From: an uncultured Myxococcales bacterium
Lineage (GTDB): Bacteria > Myxococcota_A > UBA9042
Direction: 5' to 3'
Length of the DNA: 5,584 nt
NCBI GenBank assembly: GCA_937915965.1
Contig: CALGHC010000551.1
Location: forward strand, 1-5,584
In this document: in pieces, positions 5,476 through 5,584 of the stretch
Position numbering within the stretch: position 1 is the first letter of the stretch
Layout of the letters: each line of letters begins with the position of its first letter
Notes under the pieces: generated by a model
Told to the model about the DNA's origin: nothing
The model's input: only the letters and a program-made list of their open reading frames with translations
Databases searched by the model: none
Program-made: the position numbers and the translations under genes

Positions 5476-5584
5476 ATGAGCCAGTCGACCCCCAGTCCTC
5501 CCGCCGCGACGGCACCGCCGACTCCATCTACGGGCCGGGAGACCGAGCCGACGATCCGACCGATTCGCAAGCTGGTCGTCGCCA
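5476..5584 (+). CDS. Probable biotin carboxylase/alpha subunit of acyl-CoA carboxylase, 3' end outside window
   Basis: Thirty-six codons are visible from ATG 5476 to the right edge, all open. The first ~27 residues are rich in Pro, Thr, Ser and Ala and look like a disordered N-terminal extension. They are followed by PIRKLVVA (residues 29-36). Biotin carboxylase domains start with (I/F)(R/K)K(L/V)L(V/I)ANRGEIA, so the visible end matches the first strand of that domain and breaks off just before the expected NRGEIA. Position right after a carboxyltransferase beta gene, on the same strand, fits an alpha subunit that would carry the biotin carboxylase and biotin carrier domains. A cobalamin-binding mutase domain (IRVLVAKxGxDGH) also begins similarly and is the main alternative. 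The extension is unusual, since most alpha subunits begin only a few residues before this strand. Confidence 0.65.
   Translation, partial: MSQSTPSPPAATAPPTPSTGRETEPTIRPIRKLVVA

Overview
The window is GC-rich, by eye roughly two thirds G+C, with strongly GC-biased third codon positions. It comes from a free-living, aerobic-type bacterium. The gene set and codon style would suit a myxobacterium/Myxococcota or another high-GC proteobacterium, but nothing here fixes the taxon, so this is inference only.

Layout from left to right: (i) the C-terminal ~230 residues of a P-loop NTPase/kinase-like protein of unknown function (+ strand, start lies left of the window, stop at 695); (ii) a short convergent gap with a 13-bp tandem repeat; (iii) a complete MATE-family multidrug/toxin efflux transporter on the - strand (2185 down to 767); (iv) a 281-bp divergent intergenic region with a hairpin over the MATE ribosome binding site, a TCGAC tandem repeat that forms a 9-bp inverted repeat, and a good sigma70-like promoter; (v) an acyl-CoA dehydrogenase (+, 2467-3630); (vi) a complete carboxyltransferase (beta) subunit of a biotin-dependent methylcrotonyl-CoA/geranyl-CoA-type carboxylase (+, 3748-5358); (vii) the first 36 codons of a further gene (+, from 5476) whose last visible residues match the start of a biotin carboxylase domain, so probably the alpha subunit of the same carboxylase.

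Genes v-vii look like one transcription unit for breakdown of a branched (beta-methyl) acyl-CoA. The dehydrogenase makes the 2,3-enoyl-CoA, and the alpha/beta carboxylase carboxylates the gamma-methyl group so that hydration and cleavage can follow. This is the logic of leucine/isovalerate (Liu) and acyclic terpenoid (Atu) catabolism. Residue-level features of both proteins lean towards the Atu-like (citronellyl-CoA/geranyl-CoA, longer branched chain) side rather than classic isovaleryl-CoA/methylcrotonyl-CoA enzymes: the dehydrogenase has its probable catalytic Glu at the long-chain/isovaleryl position and carries DMATP and IGGG motifs, and the carboxylase has Gly where MCC beta subunits have a conserved Phe. 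Substrate remains an inference.

No RNA genes, CRISPR arrays, insertion sequences or integration signatures were found. I do not see a clearly novel system. The most useful leads are the unassigned P-loop protein and the substrate of the dehydrogenase/carboxylase module.
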